Positions 33,219-41,976 are shown, numbered from the stretch's first letter. The stretch is 64,000 nucleotides of DNA from Mesorhizobium sp. B2-7-2 (GCF_006440775.1 NZ_VFTZ01000023.1:1-64000), one strand, 5' to 3'. Notes: a model not told the origin generated them from the sequence alone. A program made the numbers and translations.

Positions 33219-33404
33219 TCAGGTCGACCTCGGGGCCGCCTGCAGGATGATCGGCTCGCTGCCGAGCTCGCCGATCACGCGGTCGCGGCCGCTCGACGGG
33301 CGGAATAGGGAGCGCAACCCGGCGAATCCGCGCGGATTGGCCATCTCGCGCCGAAAGCGATTGCCGTTCGGCGCTTCATCGCCTACATAGCGCGCAACCC
33401 CCAT
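33219..33404 (-). CDS. Possible small basic protein, 61 residues
   Basis: An ATG-initiated frame with codon use like the real genes around it (almost all third positions G or C) lies divergent from ettA. It is Arg/Gly-rich (MGVARYVGDEAPNGNRF, then RGFAGLRSLFRPSSGRDR, ending LQAAPRST). The Shine-Dalgarno is weak and close (AAGG then TGA before ATG). I recognise no family. It may be a chance frame in the 262-base gap before ettA, which otherwise holds nothing I can name. Confidence 0.3.
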   Translation of the reverse strand: MGVARYVGDEAPNGNRFRREMANPRGFAGLRSLFRPSSGRDRVIGELGSEPIILQAAPRST

Positions 33405-33436
33405 TCACCTTGACACTCCATCCAGGGAAAGCGCGC

Positions 33437-35086
33437 GTGGCTCGCCAGTTCATTTATCACATGTCCGGCCTGTCGAAGGCCTATGGCACCAAGAAGGTGC
33501 TCGATAACGTTCACCTGTCCTTCTATCCGGACGCCAAGATTGGCATCCTCGGCCCCAACGGCTCGGGCAAGTCGACGATCCTGCGCATCATGGCCGGGCT
33601 CGACAAGGAGTTCCAGGGTGAAGCCTGGCTGGCCGAAGGCGCAACCGTCGGCTATCTCCCTCAGGAGCCGCAACTCGATCCAAACAAGACCGTGATGGAA
33701 AACGTCATGGAAGGCGTCGCCAGGAAGACGGCCATCATCGAGCGCTACAACGAGCTGATGATGAATTATTCCGACGAGACGGCTGACGAGTCGGCCAAGC
33801 TCCAGGACGAGATGGATCGCCTAAACCTGTGGGACCTCGAGCAGCAGGTCGAGATGGCGATGGACGCGCTGCAGTGCCCGCCAGGCGATTCCGAAGTGAC
33901 GAACCTTTCAGGCGGCGAGCGCCGCCGCGTCGCGCTTTGCCAGCTTCTGTTGCGCCAGCCGGATCTGCTGCTGCTCGATGAACCGACCAACCATCTCGAC
34001 GCCGAGACCACGGCGTGGCTGGAAAAGCATCTGCGCGACTATCCGGGCTCGGTGCTGATCATCACCCACGACCGCTACTTCCTCGACAACGTCACCGGCT
34101 GGATCCTCGAGCTCGATCGCGGCCGCGGCATCCCCTACGAGGGCAACTACACCAAATATCTCGATGCCAAGGCCAAGCGCCTGATCCAGGAAGGCCGCGA
34201 GGACGATGCCCGCCAGAAGTCGATCTGGCGCGAGCGCGAGTGGATCCAGTCTTCGCCCAAGGCGCGCCAGACCAAGTCCAAGGCGCGTATCAAGGCCTAT
34301 GAGGAACTTGTCGAGCAGTCGCAGAACCGCAAGCCGACCGACACGCAGATCGTCATCCCGTCGAGCGAGCGCCTCGGCAACCTCGTCATCGAGGTCGAAG
34401 GCCTCAACAAGGGTTTCGGCGACGAGCTGCTGATCGAGAACCTGTCGTTCAAGCTGCCGCCGGGCGGCATCGTCGGCGTCATCGGCCCGAACGGCGCCGG
34501 CAAGACGACGCTGTTCAAGATGATCACCGGCCAGGAAACGCCGGATGCCGGCTCGATCCGCAAGGGCGAGACGGTGCGGCTCGGCTATGTCGACCAGAGC
34601 CGCGACGCGCTCGAGCCGAACAAGACCGTGTGGGAAGAGATTTCCGGCGGCGCCGAGGTCATCAAGCTCGGCAAGCACGAGGTCAACAGCCGTGCCTATT
34701 GCTCGTCGTTCAATTTCCGCGGCGGCGACCAGCAGCAGAAGGTCGGCAACCTGTCGGGCGGCCAGCGAAACCGCGTCCACCTGGCCAAGATGCTGAAGGG
34801 CGGCGGCAACGTGCTTCTGCTCGACGAACCGACCAACGACCTCGACACCGAAACGCTGAGCGCGCTGGAAGACGCGCTGGAAGCCTATGCCGGTTGCGCC
34901 GTCATCATCAGCCACGACCGCATGTTCCTCGACCGCATGGCCACCCACATGCTCGCCTTCGAAGGTGACGCGCATGTCGAATGGTTCGAAGGCAATTTCG
35001 AGGAATATGAAAAGGACAAGCTGCGCCGCCTGGGCGCCGAAGCGGCAGCTCCGCACCGCATGACGCACAAGCGGCTGACGCGGTAA
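33437..35086 (+). CDS. ettA: Energy-dependent translational throttle protein EttA
   Basis: A 549-residue ABC-F ATPase that binds the ribosomal E site and gates the first elongation cycle according to ATP/ADP. Two nucleotide-binding domains are present: Walker A GPNGSGKST and GPNGAGKTT, signatures LSGGERRRVALCQL and LSGGQRNRVHLAKM, Walker B LLLLDEPTNHLD and LLLDEPTNDLD. Between them lies the charged linker (REREWIQSSPKARQTKSKAR). The start is GTG 33437 (read as MARQFIYHMSGLSKAYG), matching EttA length exactly and following AGGGAAA; a TTG nine codons earlier is in frame but unlikely. Confidence 0.95.
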   Translation: MARQFIYHMSGLSKAYGTKKVLDNVHLSFYPDAKIGILGPNGSGKSTILRIMAGLDKEFQGEAWLAEGATVGYLPQEPQLDPNKTVMENVMEGVARKTAIIERYNELMMNYSDETADESAKLQDEMDRLNLWDLEQQVEMAMDALQCPPGDSEVTNLSGGERRRVALCQLLLRQPDLLLLDEPTNHLDAETTAWLEKHLRDYPGSVLIITHDRYFLDNVTGWILELDRGRGIPYEGNYTKYLDAKAKRLIQEGREDDARQKSIWREREWIQSSPKARQTKSKARIKAYEELVEQSQNRKPTDTQIVIPSSERLGNLVIEVEGLNKGFGDELLIENLSFKLPPGGIVGVIGPNGAGKTTLFKMITGQETPDAGSIRKGETVRLGYVDQSRDALEPNKTVWEEISGGAEVIKLGKHEVNSRAYCSSFNFRGGDQQQKVGNLSGGQRNRVHLAKMLKGGGNVLLLDEPTNDLDTETLSALEDALEAYAGCAVIISHDRMFLDRMATHMLAFEGDAHVEWFEGNFEEYEKDKLRRLGAEAAAPHRMTHKRLTR

Positions 35087-35200
35087 GAAACTCGGCGCTT
35101 GAACGGAGCGACCAAGCACGTGGCGCTTTTGAGCATCTATGTAGAGACAACAGTAGCTGTCATCTGTCAGCAGGCGTAGAACACGTTGGGGGCGACACCG

Positions 35201-35818
35201 TTAGGTGTTGCTCCCTTCTCGATCATCAACATACATCCTCGGCGTCATCGCGAACACCAGTACTGGACATCCACCAGCGCCGCCGCCGAGGATCCGCGGC
35301 TCCAGTTTGTCGAAATGTGTGGTGGACGAGCCGTAGGTGCCCTGCGCTTTGGCGAAATCGGCGTACCCCTGCCTCATCCAGTGCATTAGTTCGGTCGATC
35401 GCGTGACTACCACCCCGACATCGACAACCCGAAGCTCATAGAGCAGTCGAAAATTGTTCAGATCACGATCGTAAAATGGATCCTTATTATTCCACTCTAC
35501 CTCAAGTGCGATCTTTCCCTTGAAACAATCGACCTTGTGCGTTGGGCTTTCGCTCTCGATCCCGTCGACAACTATCTTTGTTTCGAATTTTTTCTCGACC
35601 CAGCCGCGCGCATAAAGCTGAGAATCGAACGAAGTGGCCGTTGTTGTCTTATTGCCGCCCTTTGTTGCCAATTCTGAGTGCAGCAAGCGAGCCGCGCTTA
35701 GTACTTCGATAATGTCCGACCACTCGCTGGCGTGGCTGTACTGCAAGATTGTCCGAGCATTGCGCCAATCATAGCAATCCCAACCTGGCAACAGGTCGAC
35801 TTTTGGCAGTTTGCTCAC
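35201..35818 (-). CDS. BglII-family type II restriction endonuclease
   Basis: A 205-residue nuclease. The catalytic block reads KVDCFKGKIALEVEWN, giving Asp97, Glu106 and Glu108: the same 9- and 2-residue spacing as Asp84, Glu93, Gln95 of BglII. It is followed by NKDPFYDRDLNNFRLLYE, a strong family marker; the length also fits (BglII is 223). The start is GTG 35818, which overlaps the methylase stop (GTGA), so translation is coupled and methylase comes first. Base composition is visibly lower in G+C than in flanking ettA and tam, which suggests horizontal gain. The recognition site cannot be read; AGATCT would be a guess only. Confidence 0.82.
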   Translation of the reverse strand: MSKLPKVDLLPGWDCYDWRNARTILQYSHASEWSDIIEVLSAARLLHSELATKGGNKTTTATSFDSQLYARGWVEKKFETKIVVDGIESESPTHKVDCFKGKIALEVEWNNKDPFYDRDLNNFRLLYELRVVDVGVVVTRSTELMHWMRQGYADFAKAQGTYGSSTTHFDKLEPRILGGGAGGCPVLVFAMTPRMYVDDREGSNT

Positions 35819-36456
35819 TCTGCCGCGTCCGCCGCCGAGTTGTAGGCATATGTCTTCCAAGTCGGCTTGTAGTCCTCGTCCGCTTGGTTGCCCCAATAGG
35901 TCCACTTCGGCCTGGTGCCGCGGGCAAAAAGCTCAAGATACGGTCCTTTCGAGCAGCTCTCAATCAATTCGTACTGCTCGTCGGGTTTCCGTGAATGCTC
36001 GCGCTTGCGCGATGAGAGATAATTGACCTGGCTGCGTCCAGGGGCTTCCGTGCGCGCGTTTTTTCCGCGCACGCCGAACAGCAATAGCTCCGTCACGTTG
36101 CGGAAGTAGAAGCCGACACCACGACCGTCGGAGCCGCCATCTTTGCGCACCTTGTGCCAAACGATGTTCGATTTGTATTCGAATCCCCAACTGCGCATGA
36201 CTGCTAGGCCATCCGGCAAAAGCGCGTTGGGGACCCAAAGATAGAGGTGCGCAGGTTGCAAAGTCAGCTCTGCCACGGGAAGGGCGCATATGTCGTCGGT
36301 TGTCATTGTCTCGTAGCGAGACAACCGACGATGCTCAGGAGCAACTTTTCCAGTGCGGTTTGTGAAACGCCATGGCGGATCGGCCAGCACGGTGTGAAAG
36401 CGCTTGCCGGCTGTCCTTTTTGCCAAATCGATGGCTGCATTCATCGCTTCGGCGTT
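35815..36456 (-). CDS. MT-A70 family DNA adenine-N6 methyltransferase
   Basis: A 213-residue methylase. Asp27-Pro-Pro-Trp30 (LADPPWRF) is the catalytic DPPW motif for amino-methylation of adenine, and HLYLWVPNALLPDGLAVMRSWGF plus NVTELLLFGVRG are the conserved MT-A70 strands, as in M.MunI-like enzymes. It protects DNA from the coupled BglII-fold nuclease. GTG 36456 has AGGGGG four bases upstream; ATG 36444 and an upstream TTG at 36489 are alternatives. G+C is lower than in neighbours. Upstream on the minus strand TTGACA is followed 17 bases later by TTTTGT as a possible promoter. Confidence 0.85.
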   Translation of the reverse strand, partial: NAEAMNAAIDLAKRTAGKRFHTVLADPPWRFTNRTGKVAPEHRRLSRYETMTTDDICALPVAELTLQPAHLYLWVPNALLPDGLAVMRSWGFEYKSNIVWHKVRKDGGSDGRGVGFYFRNVTELLLFGVRGKNARTEAPGRSQVNYLSSRKREHSRKPDEQYELIESCSKGPYLELFARGTRPKWTYWGNQADEDYKPTWKTYAYNSAADAAE

Positions 36457-36518
36457 CACCGTGGCCCCCTGGGAAATGCTATAGAACAAAAGAGGAACTT
36501 TTCCCTTCTGTCAAGACT

Positions 36519-36533
36519 GACACGATTCGTGTC
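36519..36533. promoter_or_regulatory. Perfect 7-1-7 palindrome in the methylase/tam divergon
   Basis: GACACGATTCGTGTC lies between the divergent methylase and tam genes, next to TGTCAAGACTGACA (36510-36523), another inverted repeat. It is placed to act as an operator for one or both promoters. No controller (C) protein gene is present in the island. Confidence 0.45.
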
Positions 36534-36609
36534 GATATGTCTGGCACATTGTGCAGTTTTCGACATATGTGTTTCCGCCGATGTGCGGAGGCAACGAAGA
36601 GGGTTCAAC

Positions 36610-37383
36610 ATGTCCAAGACGGACTGGTCCGCCGCCCAATATCTCAAATTCGAGGATGAGCGCACGCGGCCCGCGCGGGACCTGGTGGCGCAGGTGCCGG
36701 TCGATTTTCCGCGTCGCGTCGTCGATATCGGCTGCGGTCCGGGCAACTCGACTGCGCTTCTGGTCGAGCGCTGGCCGGATGCTCAGGTGAGCGGCTTCGA
36801 CACCTCGCCGGACATGATCGAGAAGGCGCGGGCGCGGCTGCCGAATGTCAATTTCGAGCTGGCGGATGCCGCCGGATGGCAGCCCGAGCATGCCGTCGAC
36901 GTCATCTTCGCCAACGCCGTCTTCCAATGGCTGCCGGAGCATCCGGCGGTGTTCCAGCGACTGATGGGGCTTCTGGCACCGGGCGGCGCGCTGGCCGTCC
37001 AGATGCCGGACAATCTCGGCGAGCCGTCGCACAGACTGATGCGCGATACGGCGGCCGAGATGCCGTTCTCAGCGAAGCTCGAGGGCGCGGCGCGCGGACC
37101 GCTGCCGCCGGTGTCCTTCTACTACGATCTGTTGTCGCCGCTCGCCGACCGGCTCGACATCTGGCACACCATCTACAACCATCCGCTCGCCGATGCCGAG
37201 GCGATTGTCGAATGGGTCAAGGCGACCGGCCTGAAGCCTTTCCTCGATCCGCTCGACGCGGACGAGAAGAAGGTGTTTCTCTCCAGCTACACCGCCAAGA
37301 TCGCCAAGGCCTACCCAAAGACGGCGAACGGCAAGGTGCTGCTGCGCTTCCCGCGCATCTTCATCGTCGCCAAGCGAGCTTGA
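36610..37383 (+). CDS. tam: Trans-aconitate 2-methyltransferase
   Basis: A 257-residue SAM-dependent methyltransferase that esterifies trans-aconitate, a toxic by-product of the citric acid cycle. SAM motif I is VVDIGCGPGNSTALL, followed by VSGFDTSPDMIEKARARLP and the NAVFQWLPEH motif characteristic of Tam. WSAAQYLKFEDERTRPARDLV at the N-terminus is also diagnostic. ATG 36610 is used; the frame is open upstream across the promoter region. Single gene next to the restriction-modification island. Confidence 0.93.
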   Translation: MSKTDWSAAQYLKFEDERTRPARDLVAQVPVDFPRRVVDIGCGPGNSTALLVERWPDAQVSGFDTSPDMIEKARARLPNVNFELADAAGWQPEHAVDVIFANAVFQWLPEHPAVFQRLMGLLAPGGALAVQMPDNLGEPSHRLMRDTAAEMPFSAKLEGAARGPLPPVSFYYDLLSPLADRLDIWHTIYNHPLADAEAIVEWVKATGLKPFLDPLDADEKKVFLSSYTAKIAKAYPKTANGKVLLRFPRIFIVAKRA

Positions 37384-37502
37384 GCATCCACCACCTGAAT
37401 GCCAGCGGTGGTTGTCGAATTAAGCTGGAATAAACCGGGCAAATGCGACAAGTGTAGCGCCTCGCCTCGGCACAACTTGCCGCCCCCTCGGACGGATTGG
37501 AC

Positions 37503-38624
37503 ATGCATCGCGTCATCATCAGCGGCATCGGCGCCGAAATCCCTGAACCCGTCATCACCAATGAAGAACTGGTCGCAAGCTTCAACAGCTGGGTCGACAC
37601 CGAGAATGCGCGCCGCGCCGACACCGGCGAGCCGCTTTTGCAAAAGTCGGATAGCGACTTCATCGTGCATGCCTCCGGCGTGAGAAGCCGCCATGTGATC
37701 GAGCGCGAGGGCATCCTTGACCCGACCCGCATGTCGCCGCGCATTCCGGCGCGGCCGGACGACGCGCTGTCGCTGGAGGCGGAGTTCGGCCTCGCCTCGG
37801 CCAGGAAGGCGCTTGCCCATGCCGGGGTCGATGGATCGGACATCGACCTGGTGATCTGCTCGGCCTCGCATCATCAGCGGCCCTATCCGGCGATCGCCAT
37901 AGAGATGCAGGAGGCGCTGGGAACCAAGGGCGCCGGCTTCGATATGGGGCTTGGCTGCTCTTCCGCCGCGGCGGCGCTGCATGTCGCGGTCAACCTGGTG
38001 AGGGCAGGGGCGCACAAGCGCATCCTGGTGTCGACGCCGGAGATCATCACCGGCCATCTCAACTTCCGCGACCGGCAGACGCATTTCATCTTCGGCGACG
38101 CCTCAGTCGCCATGGTCGTCGAGGGACTGGCGCAGGGCGAGAAGCGGCCGGGGCGTTTCGAGGTGCTCGACACGCGCACCTGGACGCAGATGTCGAACAA
38201 CATCCGCACCAATCTCGGCTATTACACGCGCACCGCCCAGGACGATCCTTACATGATCGACCTGGGGGGCAATCTCATCAAGCAGGTCGGCAACAAGGTG
38301 TTCAAGGAAGTCACGGTCGCCGGCCAGAAATTCATCGTCGAGTTCCTGGCCGAGCACGGGCTGACGCCGGCAGGCATCCGCCGCTTCTGGCTGCATCAGG
38401 CCAATGCGCGCATGAATGCCATGATCCTGAAATTGTCCTTCGGCCACGACGTCGACCATGACCGCGCGCCGATGGTGCTGGAGCGGCTCGGCAACACCGC
38501 CGGGGCCGGCGCGATCGTGGCGCTGTCGGAGAACCATGCCGACATGAAGGCCGGCGATTTCGGGCTGATCTGCGCCTTCGGCGCCGGCTATTCGATCGGC
38601 GGCGCGCTGCTCAGGATGCTTTAA
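37503..38624 (+). CDS. Beta-ketoacyl-ACP synthase III-like protein (FabH-like)
   Basis: A 373-residue thiolase-fold synthase. Active-site residues are intact: Cys152 in DMGLGCSSAAAALH, His in RFWLHQANARMN and Asn in ERLGNTAGAGAI. It is longer than housekeeping FabH (about 320) because of insertions near the N-terminus (SFNSWVDTENARRADTGEPL), matching a second FabH-like group common in rhizobia. It would condense an acyl primer with malonyl-ACP, perhaps for a special lipid. ATG 37503 starts MHRVIISGIG. Convergent with the ICMT-like gene, overlapping its end by four bases. Confidence 0.88.
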   Translation: MHRVIISGIGAEIPEPVITNEELVASFNSWVDTENARRADTGEPLLQKSDSDFIVHASGVRSRHVIEREGILDPTRMSPRIPARPDDALSLEAEFGLASARKALAHAGVDGSDIDLVICSASHHQRPYPAIAIEMQEALGTKGAGFDMGLGCSSAAAALHVAVNLVRAGAHKRILVSTPEIITGHLNFRDRQTHFIFGDASVAMVVEGLAQGEKRPGRFEVLDTRTWTQMSNNIRTNLGYYTRTAQDDPYMIDLGGNLIKQVGNKVFKEVTVAGQKFIVEFLAEHGLTPAGIRRFWLHQANARMNAMILKLSFGHDVDHDRAPMVLERLGNTAGAGAIVALSENHADMKAGDFGLICAFGAGYSIGGALLRML

Positions 38625-39187
38625 GCCGGCGCGAGGGGCACCAGCATCGGCACGCGCCTGGCGTAGTCGTCATAGGCCGGGCCGAGCTCGCCGCGCAGGA
38701 AGCTCTCTTCCAGCCGCGCCTTGACGACGACGCCGACGAGCAGCAGGCCGGCGCCGGCAACACCCCATAGGGTGCCCTTGACCGCCATGGTCGCCAGGAT
38801 GGACAGCAGCAGTCCCGTGTAAATCGGATGGCGGACCAGGCCGTAGGGGCCGGTATCGACGACGCGATGATCAGCCTTGGCGGTGACGTTTGCCGACCAC
38901 AGGCGGCCGAGATGCAGGCGCGCCCACCAGGCGAAAGCGATGCCGATGGCGATCAGGGCAACGCATATCCACGCTTCGGCAAGCGTCGGCGTCCACAGCC
39001 GCAGCCGGCCGGCATAGCCGTGCGCCGGCACGAACAGCAACACGGTGCCGGCGAGCCAAAGGACCCGATAGCGCGCCTCCGACTTGAGATCGGCGCGCTT
39101 TTGCGCTGGATCTGCCCAGGCAGCGGCAAGGAGCCAGGATACCACCCAGAACAGCCAAAGCGCCGCTACAGCGTGTCCAACCTGCAT
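38621..39187 (-). CDS. Isoprenylcysteine carboxyl methyltransferase-like membrane protein
   Basis: A 188-residue integral membrane protein with about five hydrophobic segments. The C-terminal motif DHRVVDTGPYGLVRHPIYTG followed by LEESFLRGELGPAYDDYARRVP is the SAM-binding signature shared by ICMT/PEMT-type methyltransferases. Bacterial members act on unknown small molecules or lipids; prenylated proteins are not expected here. Its stop overlaps that of the convergent FabH-like gene by four bases. Confidence 0.87.
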   Translation of the reverse strand: MQVGHAVAALWLFWVVSWLLAAAWADPAQKRADLKSEARYRVLWLAGTVLLFVPAHGYAGRLRLWTPTLAEAWICVALIAIGIAFAWWARLHLGRLWSANVTAKADHRVVDTGPYGLVRHPIYTGLLLSILATMAVKGTLWGVAGAGLLLVGVVVKARLEESFLRGELGPAYDDYARRVPMLVPLAPA

Positions 39188-39279
39188 GATCGAGCCTCTC
39201 GTCTGCCACGCGTTTAAGTCCGCGCGGCAGGCGAAAGAAGGTCGAAGTCGGTAAGAATGTCGTGATCAAACCGGTGCCG

Positions 39280-39699
39280 TCACGCTGCGGCCATCGCCGC
39301 CGCGACAAGCGCCTCGCCCGAATATTGCCGGCCGCCGATACCCCAACCCCCGTCGGGAGCGTTGAGGATGTTAATCCAGGTGTTCTCGGGCTTGTGGCCC
39401 GGCACGCAACATTCGTCGACGATCCTGGCGGCTGCGGCGATGAAGGCCTCGCGCGCCTCGTTGGTCGCAAGGCCGATATTCGGCAACTTCAATTCCACCA
39501 TGACGACAGGACGATTGGCGCCGCCAGCATAGATGCGATCGATCGGCAGGATATGAACCGTTCCGCCGACGATTGCGGTGAAGAATGAATTCCCGGTGGC
39601 TCCGGAGGCCTCGATGAGCGCGGCGCTGAGGCGAGGCAGGATTTCGCGCTCGCCCGCTGCGCTCAGCACGCCCTCGGGCGCGGTCACGGTAATCGGCAT
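39280..39699 (-). CDS. Tautomerase family protein
   Basis: A 139-residue protein of the 4-oxalocrotonate tautomerase/MIF superfamily. Met is followed by Pro2 (MPITVTAPEGVLS), which after Met removal gives the catalytic N-terminal proline. The double beta-alpha-beta pattern is visible (LPIDRIYAGGANRPVVMVEL, ENTWINILNAPDGGWGIGG). Divergent from a TetR gene that begins 102 bases away, with repeated TTACGT words between, so repression by that regulator is likely. Confidence 0.87.
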   Translation of the reverse strand: MPITVTAPEGVLSAAGEREILPRLSAALIEASGATGNSFFTAIVGGTVHILPIDRIYAGGANRPVVMVELKLPNIGLATNEAREAFIAAAARIVDECCVPGHKPENTWINILNAPDGGWGIGGRQYSGEALVAAAMAAA

Positions 39700-39740
39700 G
39701 TTGGTTCTCCTTCGTGCTGCGGATGGTTCCGCTTGTCAGG

Positions 39741-39760
39741 TTACGTATTGATTGTTACGT
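39741..39760. promoter_or_regulatory. Repeated TTACGT in the tautomerase/TetR divergon
   Basis: TTACGT at 39741-39746 and again at 39755-39760 (TTACGTATTGATTGTTACGT) in an AT-rich 102-base divergent gap beside a TetR gene. Candidate operator. Confidence 0.4.
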
Positions 39761-39801
39761 TATCCAAAAGAGTCGAGTCAACAGGTTTCGTATCGATCAC
39801 T

Positions 39802-40470
39802 ATGGAAAATTCTGAGAAGTCTCGCGGCGGCAGGCCGCGGGCGTTCGACCCGGAGGCCGCGCTCGACGCGGCCATGCATCTGTTCTGGGAGCATGGCTAT
39901 GAGGCGACCTCGCTTGCCATGCTGCGCAAGGCCATGGGCCTGACGCCGCCGCAGATCTACAATGCCTTCACCGACAAGGAGACGCTGTTTCGTCGGGCGC
40001 TAGCGCGCTACCACGAAAGGGAGGTCGGGTTTGCGCTCGACGCGCTTGGCGCGCCGGTACCGGTCAAGGAGGCGATCCGCTTGCTGCTGATGGGCGCGGC
40101 TGAGGCCTACACCCGGCCGGGCAAGCCCGGCGGCTGCCTTTTCATCAGCGGTGCGCTGGCGACCTCGCCGCAGGCGCAAGCCATCGCGGACGAGCTCAAG
40201 ACATATCGCAAGGCGACCGAAGCGGCGATCGCAGCGCGGCTGGGCAAGGGCCAAGAGGCCGGCGAATTGCCGGCGAATCTGTCCGTCGAGCGATTGGCCA
40301 AATACCTGACCGGAGTCATGCACGGAATGTCGATCCAGGCGCGTGACGGCGCTTCGGCAGAGGACCTCAGGGCTTTGGCCGGGATCGCTCTTGCCGCCTG
40401 GGCAGCCGAAATGCGAAAAGCGGCCGACTCAAATGGCGAAACCGATGCCAGACCTGTTCTCCACGATTGA
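39802..40470 (+). CDS. TetR/AcrR family regulator
   Basis: A 222-residue regulator. The HTH reads SLAMLRKAMGLTPPQIYNAFTDKETLF, preceded by GRPRAFDPEAALDAAMHLFWEHGYEATS, as in the AcuR/NemR-like group. The second half has GGCLFISGALATSPQAQAIADEL, a TetR_C motif of these electrophile-sensing repressors, with one Cys. I use ATG 39802 (MENSEKSRGGRPR). It probably controls the divergent tautomerase and the overlapping MOSC gene downstream. Confidence 0.88.
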   Translation: MENSEKSRGGRPRAFDPEAALDAAMHLFWEHGYEATSLAMLRKAMGLTPPQIYNAFTDKETLFRRALARYHEREVGFALDALGAPVPVKEAIRLLLMGAAEAYTRPGKPGGCLFISGALATSPQAQAIADELKTYRKATEAAIAARLGKGQEAGELPANLSVERLAKYLTGVMHGMSIQARDGASAEDLRALAGIALAAWAAEMRKAADSNGETDARPVLHD

Positions 40471-41062
40471 AACGCCCGTCGAGATCGTGCCGGGCCGCAA
40501 GCTGACGGCAAGGGCAGCGGCGCTCTATGCCGCTCCGCATGACCATTTCGAGACGAGGGCGGTCGAGGAACTGCAGCTTGGCTTCGACGGGATCGCCGGC
40601 GACTTCCATGGCGGAACAACGCGGCGTTCGGGCGGGCGCGAGCCATGGTATCCGCGCGGCACCGAGATGCGCAACGAGCGGCAATTGTCGCTTGTCGCGG
40701 CGGACGAGCTCGCCATCGTCGCGCAACGCATGGGGCTCGAGGAGATCAAGCCGGAGTGGATCGGCGCCAATCTTGCGGTCGAGGGCGTGCCGCATCTTTC
40801 GATGCTGCCGGCCGGCTCGCTGATGTTCTTCAAGGGCGGCGTGACGCTCAAGGTCGACGGCCAGAACAAGCCGTGCCGCATTGCCGGACAGTCGATCGCC
40901 GAGCATGTCGGCGCCGTGGACCACGACGCCACGGCGCTGCTCTTCCCAAAGGAGGCGAAACGGCTGCGCGGCCTTGTCGCCTGGGTCGAGAAGCCGGGCG
41001 TCATCAGGGCCGGCGAGGAAATTTCCATCCGGGTGCCGGAGCAGTGGATTTATCAGGCCTGA
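40433..41062 (+). CDS. MOSC domain-containing protein
   Basis: A 209-residue protein with one MOSC domain, a beta-barrel related to the C-terminal part of molybdenum cofactor sulfurase and YiiM-type reductases. The conserved features are GIAGDFHGGTTRRSGGREPWYPRGTEMRNERQLS (as two blocks), LGANLAVEG-like text IGANLAVEGVPHLS, and the Cys in NKPCRIAG that in the family holds the cofactor sulfur. The start overlaps the end of the TetR gene by about 38 bases (ATG 40433; ATG 40445 is equally possible), so the two are cotranscribed. Confidence 0.85.
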   Translation: MAKPMPDLFSTIETPVEIVPGRKLTARAAALYAAPHDHFETRAVEELQLGFDGIAGDFHGGTTRRSGGREPWYPRGTEMRNERQLSLVAADELAIVAQRMGLEEIKPEWIGANLAVEGVPHLSMLPAGSLMFFKGGVTLKVDGQNKPCRIAGQSIAEHVGAVDHDATALLFPKEAKRLRGLVAWVEKPGVIRAGEEISIRVPEQWIYQA

Positions 41063-41096
41063 GGCCACGCCGCTGAAGCAGCGTGGCCGGCGTTTT
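41063..41096. terminator. Terminator between convergent MOSC and SDR genes
   Basis: GGCCACGC...GCGTGGCC stem with an inner GCT/AGC pair, followed by ggcgttttt on the plus strand, immediately after the MOSC stop. Confidence 0.85.
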
Positions 41097-41099
41097 TGA

Positions 41100-41939
41100 T
41101 TAGGCTTTGCGGTTCTTGTTGGCGCCCTGCGCCATTACCGACACATGGTCCCACTTTTCCCAGGTGGCGATGCGGTTGGCATATTCCTGCCGGATCATCG
41201 GCAGGCCGCCGTCGCCGAAGAAGACCCTGAGCGGCGGCTCGGCTGCATCGACGATCGCCAGCATCGCCGGGCCGGTCGCTTGCGGATCGCCGGCCACGGA
41301 ACGGCCGCGACGCTCGGCCATCGCCGCGCGGACGGGCTCATAGACATCCAACGGCTTGGAAACCTTCGCCGACGGTCCGGCCCAGTCCGTGGAAAAGCCG
41401 CCCGGCTCGACAAGGGTGACGTGGATGCCGAAGCCGGCGACCTCCAGACTGAGCGACTGGCTGAAGGCTTCCAGCGCCCATTTCGAGGCGTGATAAAGGC
41501 CGAGCGAGGCAAAGGCGTTGACGCCGCCGATCGAGGAGATCTGGATGATGTGGCCGGAGCGTTGCGCCCGCATGACGGGCAGCGCGGCCTGGGTAACCCA
41601 AAGCGCTCCGAAGACGTTGGTCTCGATCTGGTCGCGCGCTTCCTGCTCGGTGACCTCCTCGATGGCGCCGAAATGGCCGTAGCCGGCATTGTTGACGACC
41701 ACGTCAAGCCGGCCGAAACGCCCGTGCGCCTCGGCAACAGCGGCGTCGACGGCTTGCTTGTCGGTGACATCGAGCTTCATGGCAGCGACCTTGTCGCCAT
41801 ATTTCTCGACGAGATCGGCAAGCGTGCCGGCATTGCGCGCAGTTGCGGCGACGCGATCGCCGCGGGCGAGCGCGGCCTCGGCCCAGACGCGGCCAAAGCC
41901 CTTCGACGATCCGGTGATGAACCAAACCTTGTCAGTCAT
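41100..41939 (-). CDS. SDR family oxidoreductase
   Basis: A 279-residue classical SDR. Cofactor motif ITGSSKGFGRVWAEAAL, NNAG in VVVNNAGYGHFGAIEEV, catalytic Ser in IIQISSIGGVNAF and Tyr-Lys in YHASKWALEAFSQSL. ETNVFGALWVTQAALPVMR is typical of the group with broad ketone reductases. ATG 41939 is the natural start. A 13-bp perfect hairpin lies 38 bases upstream. Substrate unknown. Confidence 0.9.
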   Translation of the reverse strand: MTDKVWFITGSSKGFGRVWAEAALARGDRVAATARNAGTLADLVEKYGDKVAAMKLDVTDKQAVDAAVAEAHGRFGRLDVVVNNAGYGHFGAIEEVTEQEARDQIETNVFGALWVTQAALPVMRAQRSGHIIQISSIGGVNAFASLGLYHASKWALEAFSQSLSLEVAGFGIHVTLVEPGGFSTDWAGPSAKVSKPLDVYEPVRAAMAERRGRSVAGDPQATGPAMLAIVDAAEPPLRVFFGDGGLPMIRQEYANRIATWEKWDHVSVMAQGANKNRKA

Positions 41940-41976
41940 GATCTGTGATCCTTGCCCAGAGGGCGATGAATTCGGA

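Noticed and set aside
35188..35215. Terminator after the restriction gene
   Set aside because: A hairpin-like ggggcgacacc...ggtgttgctcc exists, but it overlaps the end of the gene, has mismatches and no T-run.
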